Source of the DNA: CAMCVE01 sp039920645
GTDB lineage: Bacteria; Bdellovibrionota; UBA2428
Reading direction: 5' to 3'
DNA length: 7,262 nucleotides
Assembly (NCBI GenBank): GCA_039920645.1
Contig: JBDSDI010000016.1
Location: 1-7,262, forward strand
The position numbers were made by a program, and so were the translations under genes. How positions within the stretch are numbered: the first letter of the stretch is position 1; the number at the start of each line of letters is the position of its first letter. This document shows positions 1 to 5,629 of this stretch, piece by piece. The notes beneath the pieces were generated by a model. The model saw only the letters and a list, made by a program, of their open reading frames with translations. It ran no database searches and was not told where the DNA came from.

Positions 1-583
1 CCAGTACGTGAAGACCTTCTCTCCGAAGTGGCAGACTGAAAAGGCCGGCACGCCCTCCGAATACACCCAAGATCCCTGGGGTCCGCAGCTCGCCAGCCAG
101 GCGATCGAACAAGGCCGTAAGATCTACCACGGTCTCGCGCAGTGCTACACCTGCCACCCTTCCTACGCGAGCGTGTCCGAAATCAGCGGTTACGCGAAGG
201 AAATGACCGGTCAGAACGTCGAGTCGATCCGCGACAATCCTCAGTTCTCCGTCATTCAAGGCTCGAGTTACGAACATTCCTTCATGCCTCCGGACTTCAC
301 TCGCCAACACCTGCGCTCCGCGCGCAGCATTCCCGAAACCTACCGCCGTCTCGTCTCGGGTGTGAATGGAACCACGATGCCTGCATGGCGCGGAATGCTC
401 ACCGTTTCGGGCGATAAGGTCGAAGACGAGAAGAATCTCTGGGCCGTTGCCTATTACGTCCAATCGCTTCAGAAATTGAAGTGGGACTGGCATGCTCGCC
501 AGGCGTTCCTCGACGCGCTGAATTCGACGCGCGGTATCGCAGTGGCATTGCCTGCCGACACGGGCAGCACGCACCATCCCTGA
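1..583 (+). CDS. c-type cytochrome, C-terminal part (5' end outside window)
   Basis: This is a haem-binding electron carrier, expected in the periplasm or on the outer face of the inner membrane, passing electrons within the aerobic respiratory chain. The frame is already open at the left edge (codons from base 2), so the GTG at 8 is probably internal and the true start lies upstream. A single haem site CYTCH is encoded at 143-157. The likely axial methionine lies in TTMPAW (Met codon 377-379), followed by a helix ending in AYYVQSL, the usual C-terminal helix of class I cytochrome c domains. The opening residues YVKTFSPKW resemble the end of a preceding cytochrome domain, so the whole protein is probably di-haem or larger. 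The SCO gene downstream fits a role near cytochrome oxidase or alternative complex III. Which complex it serves cannot be told from here. No convincing terminator follows it. Confidence 0.87.
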   Translation, partial: QYVKTFSPKWQTEKAGTPSEYTQDPWGPQLASQAIEQGRKIYHGLAQCYTCHPSYASVSEISGYAKEMTGQNVESIRDNPQFSVIQGSSYEHSFMPPDFTRQHLRSARSIPETYRRLVSGVNGTTMPAWRGMLTVSGDKVEDEKNLWAVAYYVQSLQKLKWDWHARQAFLDALNSTRGIAVALPADTGSTHHP

Positions 584-670
584 TCTTTTAAAAAAAGACT
601 TCGCATCGGCAGAGGATTTCGCCGTTGACCCCTGCAAATAGGGCCATCGCGCCCGGGATGCGAACTTTGA

Positions 671-699
671 TTGACGCCCTGGGTCCCCCGGCCTAAACC
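671..699 (+). promoter_or_regulatory. candidate promoter for the SCO operon
   Basis: TTGACG at 671-676 resembles a -35 box (5 of 6). After 17 bases, TAAACC at 694-699 is a poor -10 match. If used, transcription would start at about 706-709, on or next to the ATG of the SCO gene. The rest of the 125-base gap (584-708) holds another TTGACC at 625-630 without a partner -10, and only weak GC-rich hairpins. This is a weak call. Confidence 0.2.
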
Positions 700-708
700 C
701 TTCCCACA

Positions 709-1458
709 ATGTCGGCACCGAAAAATTCCATCACCGTCATCTTCGAAAAACCTCTCGCCTGGCTCTTCATCGTTCTCGTGCTCTTCGCGGTCCCGCTCTA
801 CTTCAGCTTCACGGCTCCGCAACCCCAGCTTCCTCCCGTTCTGGGCCACGTTCCTAACTTCAAGCTTACGAACCAAGAAGGACGCGAGATCACCTACGAC
901 ACCGAATTTCGCGGAGGCGTGTTGCTCGTGAATTTCATCTTCACAAGCTGCCCGGACGTCTGCCCTCTTCTCTCCAAACAAATGGAGAAGATTCAGACGC
1001 GTCTCGTGACGGCGGCTCCGATCATTCGTCTCGCTTCGATTTCGGTCGATCCTGAAACCGATACGCCCGCAGTTCTGAAGGCCTACGGCGAAAAATATAA
1101 TGCGCGCACGCAAAGCTGGAGTTTCCTCACGGGTGATCTCATGCAGATCTACGACACCGTCGTCGGTGGATTCAAAGTCGCGATGGACAATCCCGAAGTC
1201 GACGCTGCGAAAAAAACTCCCGTCGTCACGACCGATGCGAATGGGAAAGTCGTTCCCGTTTCCAAGCAAACGGCCACCATGGATTTGATGGAAGTCACCC
1301 ACGGCGAACACTTCGTGCTCGTGGATCAGATCGGTCAGATCCGCGCCTACATGCAGGCCCACAACGATTCAGAAATTAATCAAATCGTGAAAACGCTCGG
1401 CCTCCTCGCCAACACCAATCCCGCCAAAGCCCAGGCTCCCCAAGCCATTTCCCGCTAA
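709..1458 (+). CDS. sco1: SCO1/SenC/PrrC family copper chaperone for cytochrome oxidase
   Basis: SCO proteins are membrane-anchored thioredoxin-fold proteins that deliver copper to, or reduce the cysteines of, the CuA site of cytochrome c oxidase subunit II. The 249-residue protein has a short N-terminus, one hydrophobic anchor (about residues 15-35), then the extracytoplasmic domain. The copper-binding CPDVC motif (Cys81, Cys85, CxxxC) follows the LLVNFIFTSC strand. The partner histidine is His198 in THGEHFVLVD, spaced from the aspartate as in the family; SVDPETDTP is also typical. The stretch of about 40 residues between GGFKVA and this histidine is longer than in compact family members. 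The ATG at 709 is the only reasonable start, because an in-frame TAA sits at 694-696 and no start codon lies between. No Shine-Dalgarno sequence precedes it. It is the first gene of a probable three-gene operon and lies downstream of a cytochrome c, consistent with its role. Confidence 0.94.
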   Translation: MSAPKNSITVIFEKPLAWLFIVLVLFAVPLYFSFTAPQPQLPPVLGHVPNFKLTNQEGREITYDTEFRGGVLLVNFIFTSCPDVCPLLSKQMEKIQTRLVTAAPIIRLASISVDPETDTPAVLKAYGEKYNARTQSWSFLTGDLMQIYDTVVGGFKVAMDNPEVDAAKKTPVVTTDANGKVVPVSKQTATMDLMEVTHGEHFVLVDQIGQIRAYMQAHNDSEINQIVKTLGLLANTNPAKAQAPQAISR

Positions 1459-1471
1459 AGGAAAATCCTCG

Positions 1472-3139
1472 ATGAGTCTTCGTTCCCTTCTTAGCCCCGT
1501 TCTGCCGCAATTTCCCCAAGTCCAACCCGATATGGAAATCGAAGTTCTTCATGAACTTCCTGTGGAAACAGTTTTCCTCGCACTTAAAGCGGCCGATGCT
1601 GAAACCGCGATGTGGTTCTATGAGAGCGCGCTCCCCGAGCAAGTGCAGGGCCTTATCGATCTCGAGGTTTGGGACGGCCACGAATTCTTGCCCGAACGCG
1701 CCGAAGATATTTTCAAATCTATTTGCCAGCTAAACCCTGTGAAACTTCTTCAGTACATGAAGGGTCTCGACCCGGAGTTCATCGTGCGCACGCTGATGGA
1801 ACTTTGCTCGGTCCAGGATTACCTGCCGACCGAACCGCTCGATATGGACGACAACGCGTACTTGCTGAGCCCCGATTCTAAATACGCGCTCATTCTTAAG
1901 AGTGAGAGTCCCGAAGCGCGCGAAGCGCTCTATCAGTGGCTCAACCGTCTTTCATCCGCGAGCCTGGATGTGATGCGCCGTCATCTCGAGGCTTGCAAGT
2001 GGGAGCAGATCAGCGATTTGGAAGAGTACGCTTACACGGTCAAAAAAGGCCGCCTGGAAGACATGGGTTTCGTCGATTCTCACGAAGCGATGGCCCTCTA
2101 TGCGCATTCTACCGCGTCCGCGCTCCGCAAGGAGCTGATCGAGAATCCGATTTCCAAATCTCAAAAAACCCGCGTGCGCTCGCTCGACGACGCGACCGAA
2201 CGCGAAGAACCCCTCATGCCCCAAGAGTGGTTGCCCCGCGTGATCTCCGAACCGCTCGGCGCCCCGGGATTCTTAGCTAAGGCGCTGGCCGAAGTGAAGA
2301 GCTCGGTCCTGAAAGAAGTTCTTCTGCAGGAAATCATTCGCACCGTCAACGCGTCGCTCGCGGCCGATCGCCTCATGCACGCGGACCTCGAGCAAATCGC
2401 GGTCGCTACCTCGCGCGCACGTAAGTATCTCGATCTCGGACTCACTTACATCTCCCAAGGGAGCGCAGAAAGCGGAGCGCAATGGCTCGAAGCCCAACCT
2501 CTCGCTTCCGTGTATCGCCTCGGCTGGCTCGTCATACAGGATCTTTCCAAGGCCGCTAAGCAACTCACCCACGGTGTGAGCGCGCGATTCTTCGGCGAGA
2601 TCGACGGCGTACTGATTGAATCCCTTCAAGTCCGTCATCCGGAACTCGACGCGCGCGTCGCCCAGGATATCGGCGGCGGCCTGCAAGCCGCTCCGCTCGT
2701 GGAACTCGATCAGGCCCTCAAGGTTGGCGAGCGTCTCGCCCAGCTCGCGTGGGTCCAGAAATTTTTCACCGAGACTTTGGAAACCACCCTGCGCTTCTCC
2801 ACAGATCCGCTCAAGAACGGCGAAAGCGCTTATGCGCGTCTCGCAACGCTTGTCTTCCGTCAGCAACTCGCGTCGGGCAAGGGCCCGTCCGACGTCGCGC
2901 TCGATGCGCGTCCGCTTTCCACCGAAGAATGGACGACGGGCGCTGCGAGCTTCGATGCCGTGAGCTTCCAGAAGTCGCTCGATATGATCGCCGAACAGGC
3001 GCCCGCTCCCGCGAAAGCGCTGCTGCAAAAACGTTTGCGCGCACTCGCCGAAGATCTCACTTATTTCACGAAGAACAATCCCAAGAAAAAGCCTGACCCG
3101 CGCTTCTTCAAATGTCTCGTCTTCGCGGAGGAAAAATGA
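1472..3139 (+). CDS. DUF6178-like protein of unknown function
   Basis: This 555-residue protein is probably soluble and largely helical; I see no signal peptide or membrane segment. The N-terminal third reads as short helical repeats around LIDLEVWDGHEFLPERA and LLQYMKGLDPEFIVRTLMEL. This pattern (aspartate-x-glutamate-x-tryptophan, then a helix ending in a leucine/aspartate-rich turn) recalls the DUF6178 family, common in deltaproteobacteria. That assignment is from memory of the family style and was not searched. No catalytic motif is evident. The start ATG at 1472 has AGGAAA at 1459-1464, seven bases upstream, and lies 13 bases after the SCO stop. The stop overlaps the next start as ATGA, so translation of the two is probably coupled. 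Cotranscription with an oxidase assembly factor hints at a link to respiration or the envelope, but this is only context. The C-terminus is lysine-rich (NNPKKKPDPRFFK). Confidence 0.6.
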   Translation: MSLRSLLSPVLPQFPQVQPDMEIEVLHELPVETVFLALKAADAETAMWFYESALPEQVQGLIDLEVWDGHEFLPERAEDIFKSICQLNPVKLLQYMKGLDPEFIVRTLMELCSVQDYLPTEPLDMDDNAYLLSPDSKYALILKSESPEAREALYQWLNRLSSASLDVMRRHLEACKWEQISDLEEYAYTVKKGRLEDMGFVDSHEAMALYAHSTASALRKELIENPISKSQKTRVRSLDDATEREEPLMPQEWLPRVISEPLGAPGFLAKALAEVKSSVLKEVLLQEIIRTVNASLAADRLMHADLEQIAVATSRARKYLDLGLTYISQGSAESGAQWLEAQPLASVYRLGWLVIQDLSKAAKQLTHGVSARFFGEIDGVLIESLQVRHPELDARVAQDIGGGLQAAPLVELDQALKVGERLAQLAWVQKFFTETLETTLRFSTDPLKNGESAYARLATLVFRQQLASGKGPSDVALDARPLSTEEWTTGAASFDAVSFQKSLDMIAEQAPAPAKALLQKRLRALAEDLTYFTKNNPKKKPDPRFFKCLVFAEEK

Positions 3140-3669
3140 GTTTTATTCTCGGACTGCTTTGCTACCTGCGTAAAATCGCATTGTGCTTCTGGATCGGACA
3201 AATGCTTTTTTTCATCACGATCTTCGCGCCGCGCGTCTTTGCGATTCTTCCGCGTCCGATGGCCGCCGACCTCCAAGGCTCGATTTTTCCCGCTTATTAC
3301 GTGGCCGGTCTCGTCTGCGGCGTCGTCATCCTCGTGAGCCTCGTCGCGACCCAAGGCTTCGGCATCCGCTCGATCACCTCCGATGCTCGTGGCCTCGGCG
3401 GCGAACTCTTCACGAACCCTAGCGCGGGCAACCGCCAGCTTTCCAACCGTCGCTTCCGCTCTCTGATCGGTCTCGCGCTCTTCGCGCTGATCGTCTACGG
3501 CGTGAGCCTCTGGTGGATCACGCCCGAACTCAATTCGCTGCGACCGCTGATTTACGCCCCGACACCCGATGTCGCCGCGCAGGAGCATTTCCGTTCGCTG
3601 CACCAGATGAGCGTGCAAGCCAACGGCGCCGCTCTGCTCGCGCTGCTGATTTTACTTTTTTTGGTTTAG
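3136..3669 (+). CDS. DUF4149/TMEM205-like integral membrane protein
   Basis: This is a 177-residue inner-membrane protein of unknown function. Four hydrophobic segments can be seen, at about residues 11-31, 54-73, 109-128 and 159-177. The arrangement FFITIFAPRVFAILPR, then a glycine and SIFPAYY, then FRSLHQMSVQANG before the last helix resembles the DUF4149/TMEM205 family, in which the phenylalanine/proline loop and the late histidine recur. The start is placed at ATG 3136 rather than an in-frame ATG at 3112. The 3136 codon has GGAGG at 3127-3131 with four-base spacing and overlaps the previous stop as ATGA, whereas 3112 would give a 28-base overlap and no good ribosome site. It is the last gene of the SCO operon. 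The short distance from the last helix to the C-terminus is normal for this group. Confidence 0.72.
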   Translation: MSFILGLLCYLRKIALCFWIGQMLFFITIFAPRVFAILPRPMAADLQGSIFPAYYVAGLVCGVVILVSLVATQGFGIRSITSDARGLGGELFTNPSAGNRQLSNRRFRSLIGLALFALIVYGVSLWWITPELNSLRPLIYAPTPDVAAQEHFRSLHQMSVQANGAALLALLILLFLV

Positions 3670-3670
3670 T

Positions 3671-3690
3671 GCGCCTCATAGAATGAGCGC
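3671..3690. terminator. hairpin between convergent genes, possible bidirectional terminator
   Basis: GCGC-TCAT pairs with ATGA-GCGC around an AGA loop, with one bulged C on the left arm, giving eight base pairs. It fills almost the whole space between the stops of the DUF4149-like gene and the ferredoxin gene. Neither side has an immediate U-run in the transcript, so it is not a textbook Rho-independent terminator. Confidence 0.33.
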
Positions 3691-4016
3691 TAGCGAATAA
3701 CGACTTTTTCGATCACAAGAAGTCCGCTCGCTCCCGCCTTCACGATGGCTCGGCACGCGAGTCTCAGCGTCGAGCCTTTTTCGGTCACGCGCTCGAGCGT
3801 ATCGGCTTCCATCTGTTTGGGAGCTTCGAGGAGTTCGCCGCCCGAAATCACGCGCACGACGCAGGTCCCGCACGTGCCGACGCGACATCCGAAAGGCGAC
3901 TTCACGCCCGAATCCTCGAAAAGCTCCAAGAGCGAATTCGGCGTCCCAGCAGGAACGTGGAACGTCGAGACGTCGCCCTGCTGCGAGCGCAGATGGATCT
4001 CGATCGTGTCGCTCAT
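3690..4016 (-). CDS. plant-type [2Fe-2S] ferredoxin
   Basis: This small soluble electron-transfer protein (108 residues) has a single beta-grasp ferredoxin domain. The four cluster ligands are Cys44, Cys49 and Cys52 in GCRVGTCGTC (C-x4-C-x2-C) and Cys88 in RLACRA, the standard plant-type arrangement. TFHVPAGTPNSLLELFEDSG is the usual strand-helix before the cluster loop. No reductase domain is attached, so its electron partner is not visible. The start ATG at 4014-4016 overlaps the stop of the upstream kinase-like gene as ATGA, with AAAGG (bases 4026-4030, read on this strand) nine bases before it. It is the last gene of a leftward operon after a response regulator and a kinase-like protein. 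Being cotranscribed with signalling genes and not with an oxygenase or cluster-assembly operon is unusual. The fold and cofactor are clear; the partner and pathway are unknown. Confidence 0.93.
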   Translation of the reverse strand: MSDTIEIHLRSQQGDVSTFHVPAGTPNSLLELFEDSGVKSPFGCRVGTCGTCVVRVISGGELLEAPKQMEADTLERVTEKGSTLRLACRAIVKAGASGLLVIEKVVIR

Positions 4017-4648
4017 TTTTTTGAACCTTTGGCGCCCTTAGGAGCGGCGCTTTTGGTCGGAGCCTTGCCTTCTTCCTGCAAGACTTTCAATTCGGATTTG
4101 AAATCATCGAGGCGCCGCACGACATTCTCGAGACGGCCGAGCGCATTGCGCATTCCCTCGAGTTCGGTGCGCGCTTCGGGAGCCTTGTCGCCCACCATTT
4201 GCGTGTAACCCATGAGCGCCATCACCGACGTGCGGATTTCATGCGAGAGCGAACGGAAAAGCACTTGTCGGGCCTCGACGTCTTCCAACAAATCGCCCGA
4301 GCGCACGAGTTCGGCGACGACGATACGAAGATTTTTATGGAAGGCGACGTGGACGCGGAAAGTTTTCAGGTAGGCCTCGGCGTAAAAGAGCTGAGGCTGC
4401 TTGGAATTTTTGGCTTTGGCGATCGTTCCCAGAAAAGCGGGAGCGCCTTGGAATTCATTGAAAAAGGGCCAGACTCTTTCGAGTTCAGAAACGTCTTTGG
4501 GAGATCCGCCGGCGCCGGACGGCGAGAGCATCTCTTTCATGCGCGCGTTGATAAAAACGATGCAAGATTGCGCATCCAGAATGAGGAACGGGAGAGCTGG
4601 CTCGAGGCCGCTCTCCCGCACTGTAAGTTGGGCCGTTTTGGAATCCAA
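4013..4648 (-). CDS. PAS-like/HisKA protein lacking the ATPase domain (partial histidine kinase)
   Basis: This 211-residue protein is probably cytoplasmic. Residues about 18-115 look PAS-like, opening with LPFLILDAQSCIVFINARMK. Residues about 125-190 form a HisKA-type dimerisation/phosphoacceptor hairpin with the H-box SLSHEIRTSVMALMGYTQM; the candidate phosphohistidine is His136, with Glu137 and Thr140 in the HExxT pattern. The proline usual after the threonine is Ser141. The protein then ends in a lysine/alanine-rich tail; there are no N, G1, F or G2 boxes, so no HATPase_c domain. No remnant follows, because the stop overlaps the ferredoxin start. Autophosphorylation in the usual way is therefore not expected; a phosphatase, a phosphotransfer protein or a partner of another kinase is inferred. 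The start is taken as TTG 4646-4648: an in-frame TAG lies 18 bases upstream, no ATG or GTG lies between, and AGAAAGGG precedes it by seven bases. It follows the response regulator by 19 bases. Confidence 0.8.
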   Translation of the reverse strand: MDSKTAQLTVRESGLEPALPFLILDAQSCIVFINARMKEMLSPSGAGGSPKDVSELERVWPFFNEFQGAPAFLGTIAKAKNSKQPQLFYAEAYLKTFRVHVAFHKNLRIVVAELVRSGDLLEDVEARQVLFRSLSHEIRTSVMALMGYTQMVGDKAPEARTELEGMRNALGRLENVVRRLDDFKSELKVLQEEGKAPTKSAAPKGAKGSKK

Positions 4649-4667
4649 ACGGAAACCCTTTCTCTAT

Positions 4668-5435
4668 TTAGGTTCCGGGAACGAACTTGTAACCGAAGCC
4701 GCGGATCGTGGTGATATGATCGGCGCGCTTGGCACCCATTTTCGCGCGAAGGGCACGGATATGGACGTCGATCGTACGACCGGTCACGACTTTGTTGGGT
4801 CCGACGATGCGAAGAAGGAGATCATCGCGGGACAGAACTTCGTTGGGACGCGACATGAAGCTCGTCAGAAGGCCGTATTCGAAGGCGGTCAGCTGACAAT
4901 CAGCACCGTCGACGGTGACCTTATGGGAGACGGGATCGACTTCGATACCCGAGCTCATAAGCTTCGTACGGCCACCCTTGATGGGGCCGGGGTTGTTCTC
5001 CGCGCGACGCAGACAGCTGTGAACGCGAGCGAGAAGAATTTCCATTTCGAAGGGTTTGGGGATGTAGTCATCCGCACCTTCATGAAGACCGGTCACGACG
5101 TCGTTGGTTTCGCCGCGTGCCGTGAGCATCACGATGGGGAGTTTTGAGGTTTGTTTGCTGGCACGGAGGAACTTGGTGAGTTCCAAACCGTTCATGTTGC
5201 CTGCAAGGTTGATATCAACCAAGAAAGCCGACGGGGTGCTTTCGGGCGCAGCGTCGAGAACTTTCAGGACTTCTTCTGCTTTTGAGAAGCAGCGCACCTT
5301 GAATCCAGCCTTCTGTAAATTGTAGGTCAGGATGCTTTGAAGATCGGGGTCATCCTCGATCACCATCAAGGTTTTTCCCAAATCAGGTGACGTTTGTTCG
5401 TCTTTCCAGTCGTAAGCGTAAGCCGCAGAACTCAT
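4668..5435 (-). CDS. OmpR/PhoB family response regulator
   Basis: This is a two-component transcription factor of 255 residues. The receiver domain spans about residues 21-142: acidic pair Asp28/Asp29 (VIEDD), phosphoacceptor Asp74 (FLVDINL), Thr105 (MLTAR) and Lys127 (YIPKPFE), so all active-site residues are present. The winged-helix DNA-binding domain covers about residues 158-254, with LTAFEYGLL, the recognition helix GRTIDVHIRALRAKMG and the wing ITTIRGFGYKF. A 20-residue N-terminal extension (MSSAAYAYDWKDEQ...) precedes the first receiver strand. The ATG at 5433-5435 is supported by AAGGGGA (5441-5447, this strand) five bases upstream. It is the first gene of the leftward operon with the kinase-like protein and ferredoxin, and is divergent from lon. 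Its partner kinase may be the downstream protein, but that lacks an ATPase domain, so a kinase elsewhere may supply phosphate. Targets are unknown; self-regulation or control of lon is possible. Confidence 0.96.
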   Translation of the reverse strand: MSSAAYAYDWKDEQTSPDLGKTLMVIEDDPDLQSILTYNLQKAGFKVRCFSKAEEVLKVLDAAPESTPSAFLVDINLAGNMNGLELTKFLRASKQTSKLPIVMLTARGETNDVVTGLHEGADDYIPKPFEMEILLARVHSCLRRAENNPGPIKGGRTKLMSSGIEVDPVSHKVTVDGADCQLTAFEYGLLTSFMSRPNEVLSRDDLLLRIVGPNKVVTGRTIDVHIRALRAKMGAKRADHITTIRGFGYKFVPGT

Positions 5436-5444
5436 AGTATTCCC

Positions 5445-5473
5445 CTTCTTAAGTTCAGATTCCTAACTTCTTA
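5445..5473. repeat. direct repeat CTTCTTA, 22-base period, in the regulator leader
   Basis: CTTCTTA occurs at 5445-5451 and again at 5467-5473, exactly 22 bases apart, about two helical turns. The flanks also form an inverted pair, AAGTT at 5451-5455 and AACTT at 5465-5469. OmpR-type regulators bind tandem direct repeats, usually about 11 bases apart, so this could be a self-regulatory site. It lies just upstream of the ribosome site of the response regulator. Chance is a real alternative in a short AT-rich stretch. Confidence 0.3.
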
Positions 5474-5503
5474 TCGGGATGTTTAAGGATTTATTTAGAT
5501 TTG

Positions 5504-5534
5504 ATTGTAACTGTATTACGACTCTGCGTGTTAA
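5504..5534 (-). promoter_or_regulatory. candidate promoter for the response regulator operon
   Basis: On the minus strand, TTAACA (bases 5529-5534, 5 of 6 to the -35 consensus) is followed after 19 bases by TACAAT (5504-5509, 5 of 6 to the -10 consensus). The spacer is two bases longer than ideal. It would give a leader of about 60 bases carrying the direct repeat. No other pair in the region is clearly better. Confidence 0.35.
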
Positions 5535-5547
5535 GAAAAAAAACCCC

Positions 5548-5561
5548 AAGTGATTTCACTT
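5548..5561. promoter_or_regulatory. palindrome between the divergent promoters, candidate operator
   Basis: AAGTGA at 5548-5553 and TCACTT at 5556-5561 are perfect inverted 6-base arms separated by TT. The element lies between the proposed leftward promoter (5504-5534) and the proposed lon promoter (-35 at 5581), a usual position for an operator acting on both. On the minus strand it is followed by GGGG and a run of eight T, so a weak terminator for antisense transcripts from lon is an alternative reading. Confidence 0.35.
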
Positions 5562-5580
5562 TATTAGCCGTGAGCGTGTC

Positions 5581-5608
5581 TTGACTCTGAATGCCCCGGT
5601 TCCATACT
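5581..5608 (+). promoter_or_regulatory. candidate lon promoter
   Basis: TTGACT at 5581-5586 (5 of 6 to the -35 consensus) is followed after 16 bases by CATACT at 5603-5608 (4 of 6 to the -10 consensus). This would give a short leader of about 15 bases containing GAGAGG at 5618-5623, six bases before the lon ATG. Read as a heat-shock promoter, CTTGACT (5580-5586) and TTCCATAC (5600-5607) are 13 bases apart, the correct spacing for sigma-32, but the -10 match is poor. Confidence 0.4.
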
Positions 5609-5629
5609 CTAAGGAGTGAGAGGTGAACG

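Noticed and set aside
8..10. GTG as true start of the cytochrome gene
   Set aside because: The frame is open to the window edge, there is no signal peptide after it, and the sequence begins inside what looks like the end of a previous cytochrome domain.
587..601. TCTTTT/AAAAGA inverted repeat after the cytochrome stop as a terminator
   Set aside because: The stem is only A-T pairs and no GC-rich stem precedes a T-run, so it would not be a stable terminator.
469..1362. 297-codon open frame antisense to the SCO gene
   Set aside because: Arg/His/Glu-rich shadow typical of GC-rich coding DNA; the sense frame has the CxxxC and His copper motif.
2273..3028. 251-codon open frame antisense to the DUF6178-like gene
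   Set aside because: No recognisable motifs; the sense frame has a good ribosome site and operon spacing.
3112..3135. Upstream ATG as start of the DUF4149-like protein
   Set aside because: The ATG at 3136 has GGAGG at the correct distance and the ATGA overlap; the earlier one would add eight hydrophilic residues before the first helix with no ribosome site.
4401..5147. 248-codon open frame on the + strand across the kinase-like and regulator genes
   Set aside because: Shadow of two well-supported minus-strand genes; no family resemblance and no ribosome site of note.
5604..5618. CIRCE-like HrcA operator near lon (ACTC-N4-GAGT)
   Set aside because: Arms are four bases only and the spacing and sequence do not match the long CIRCE inverted repeat.
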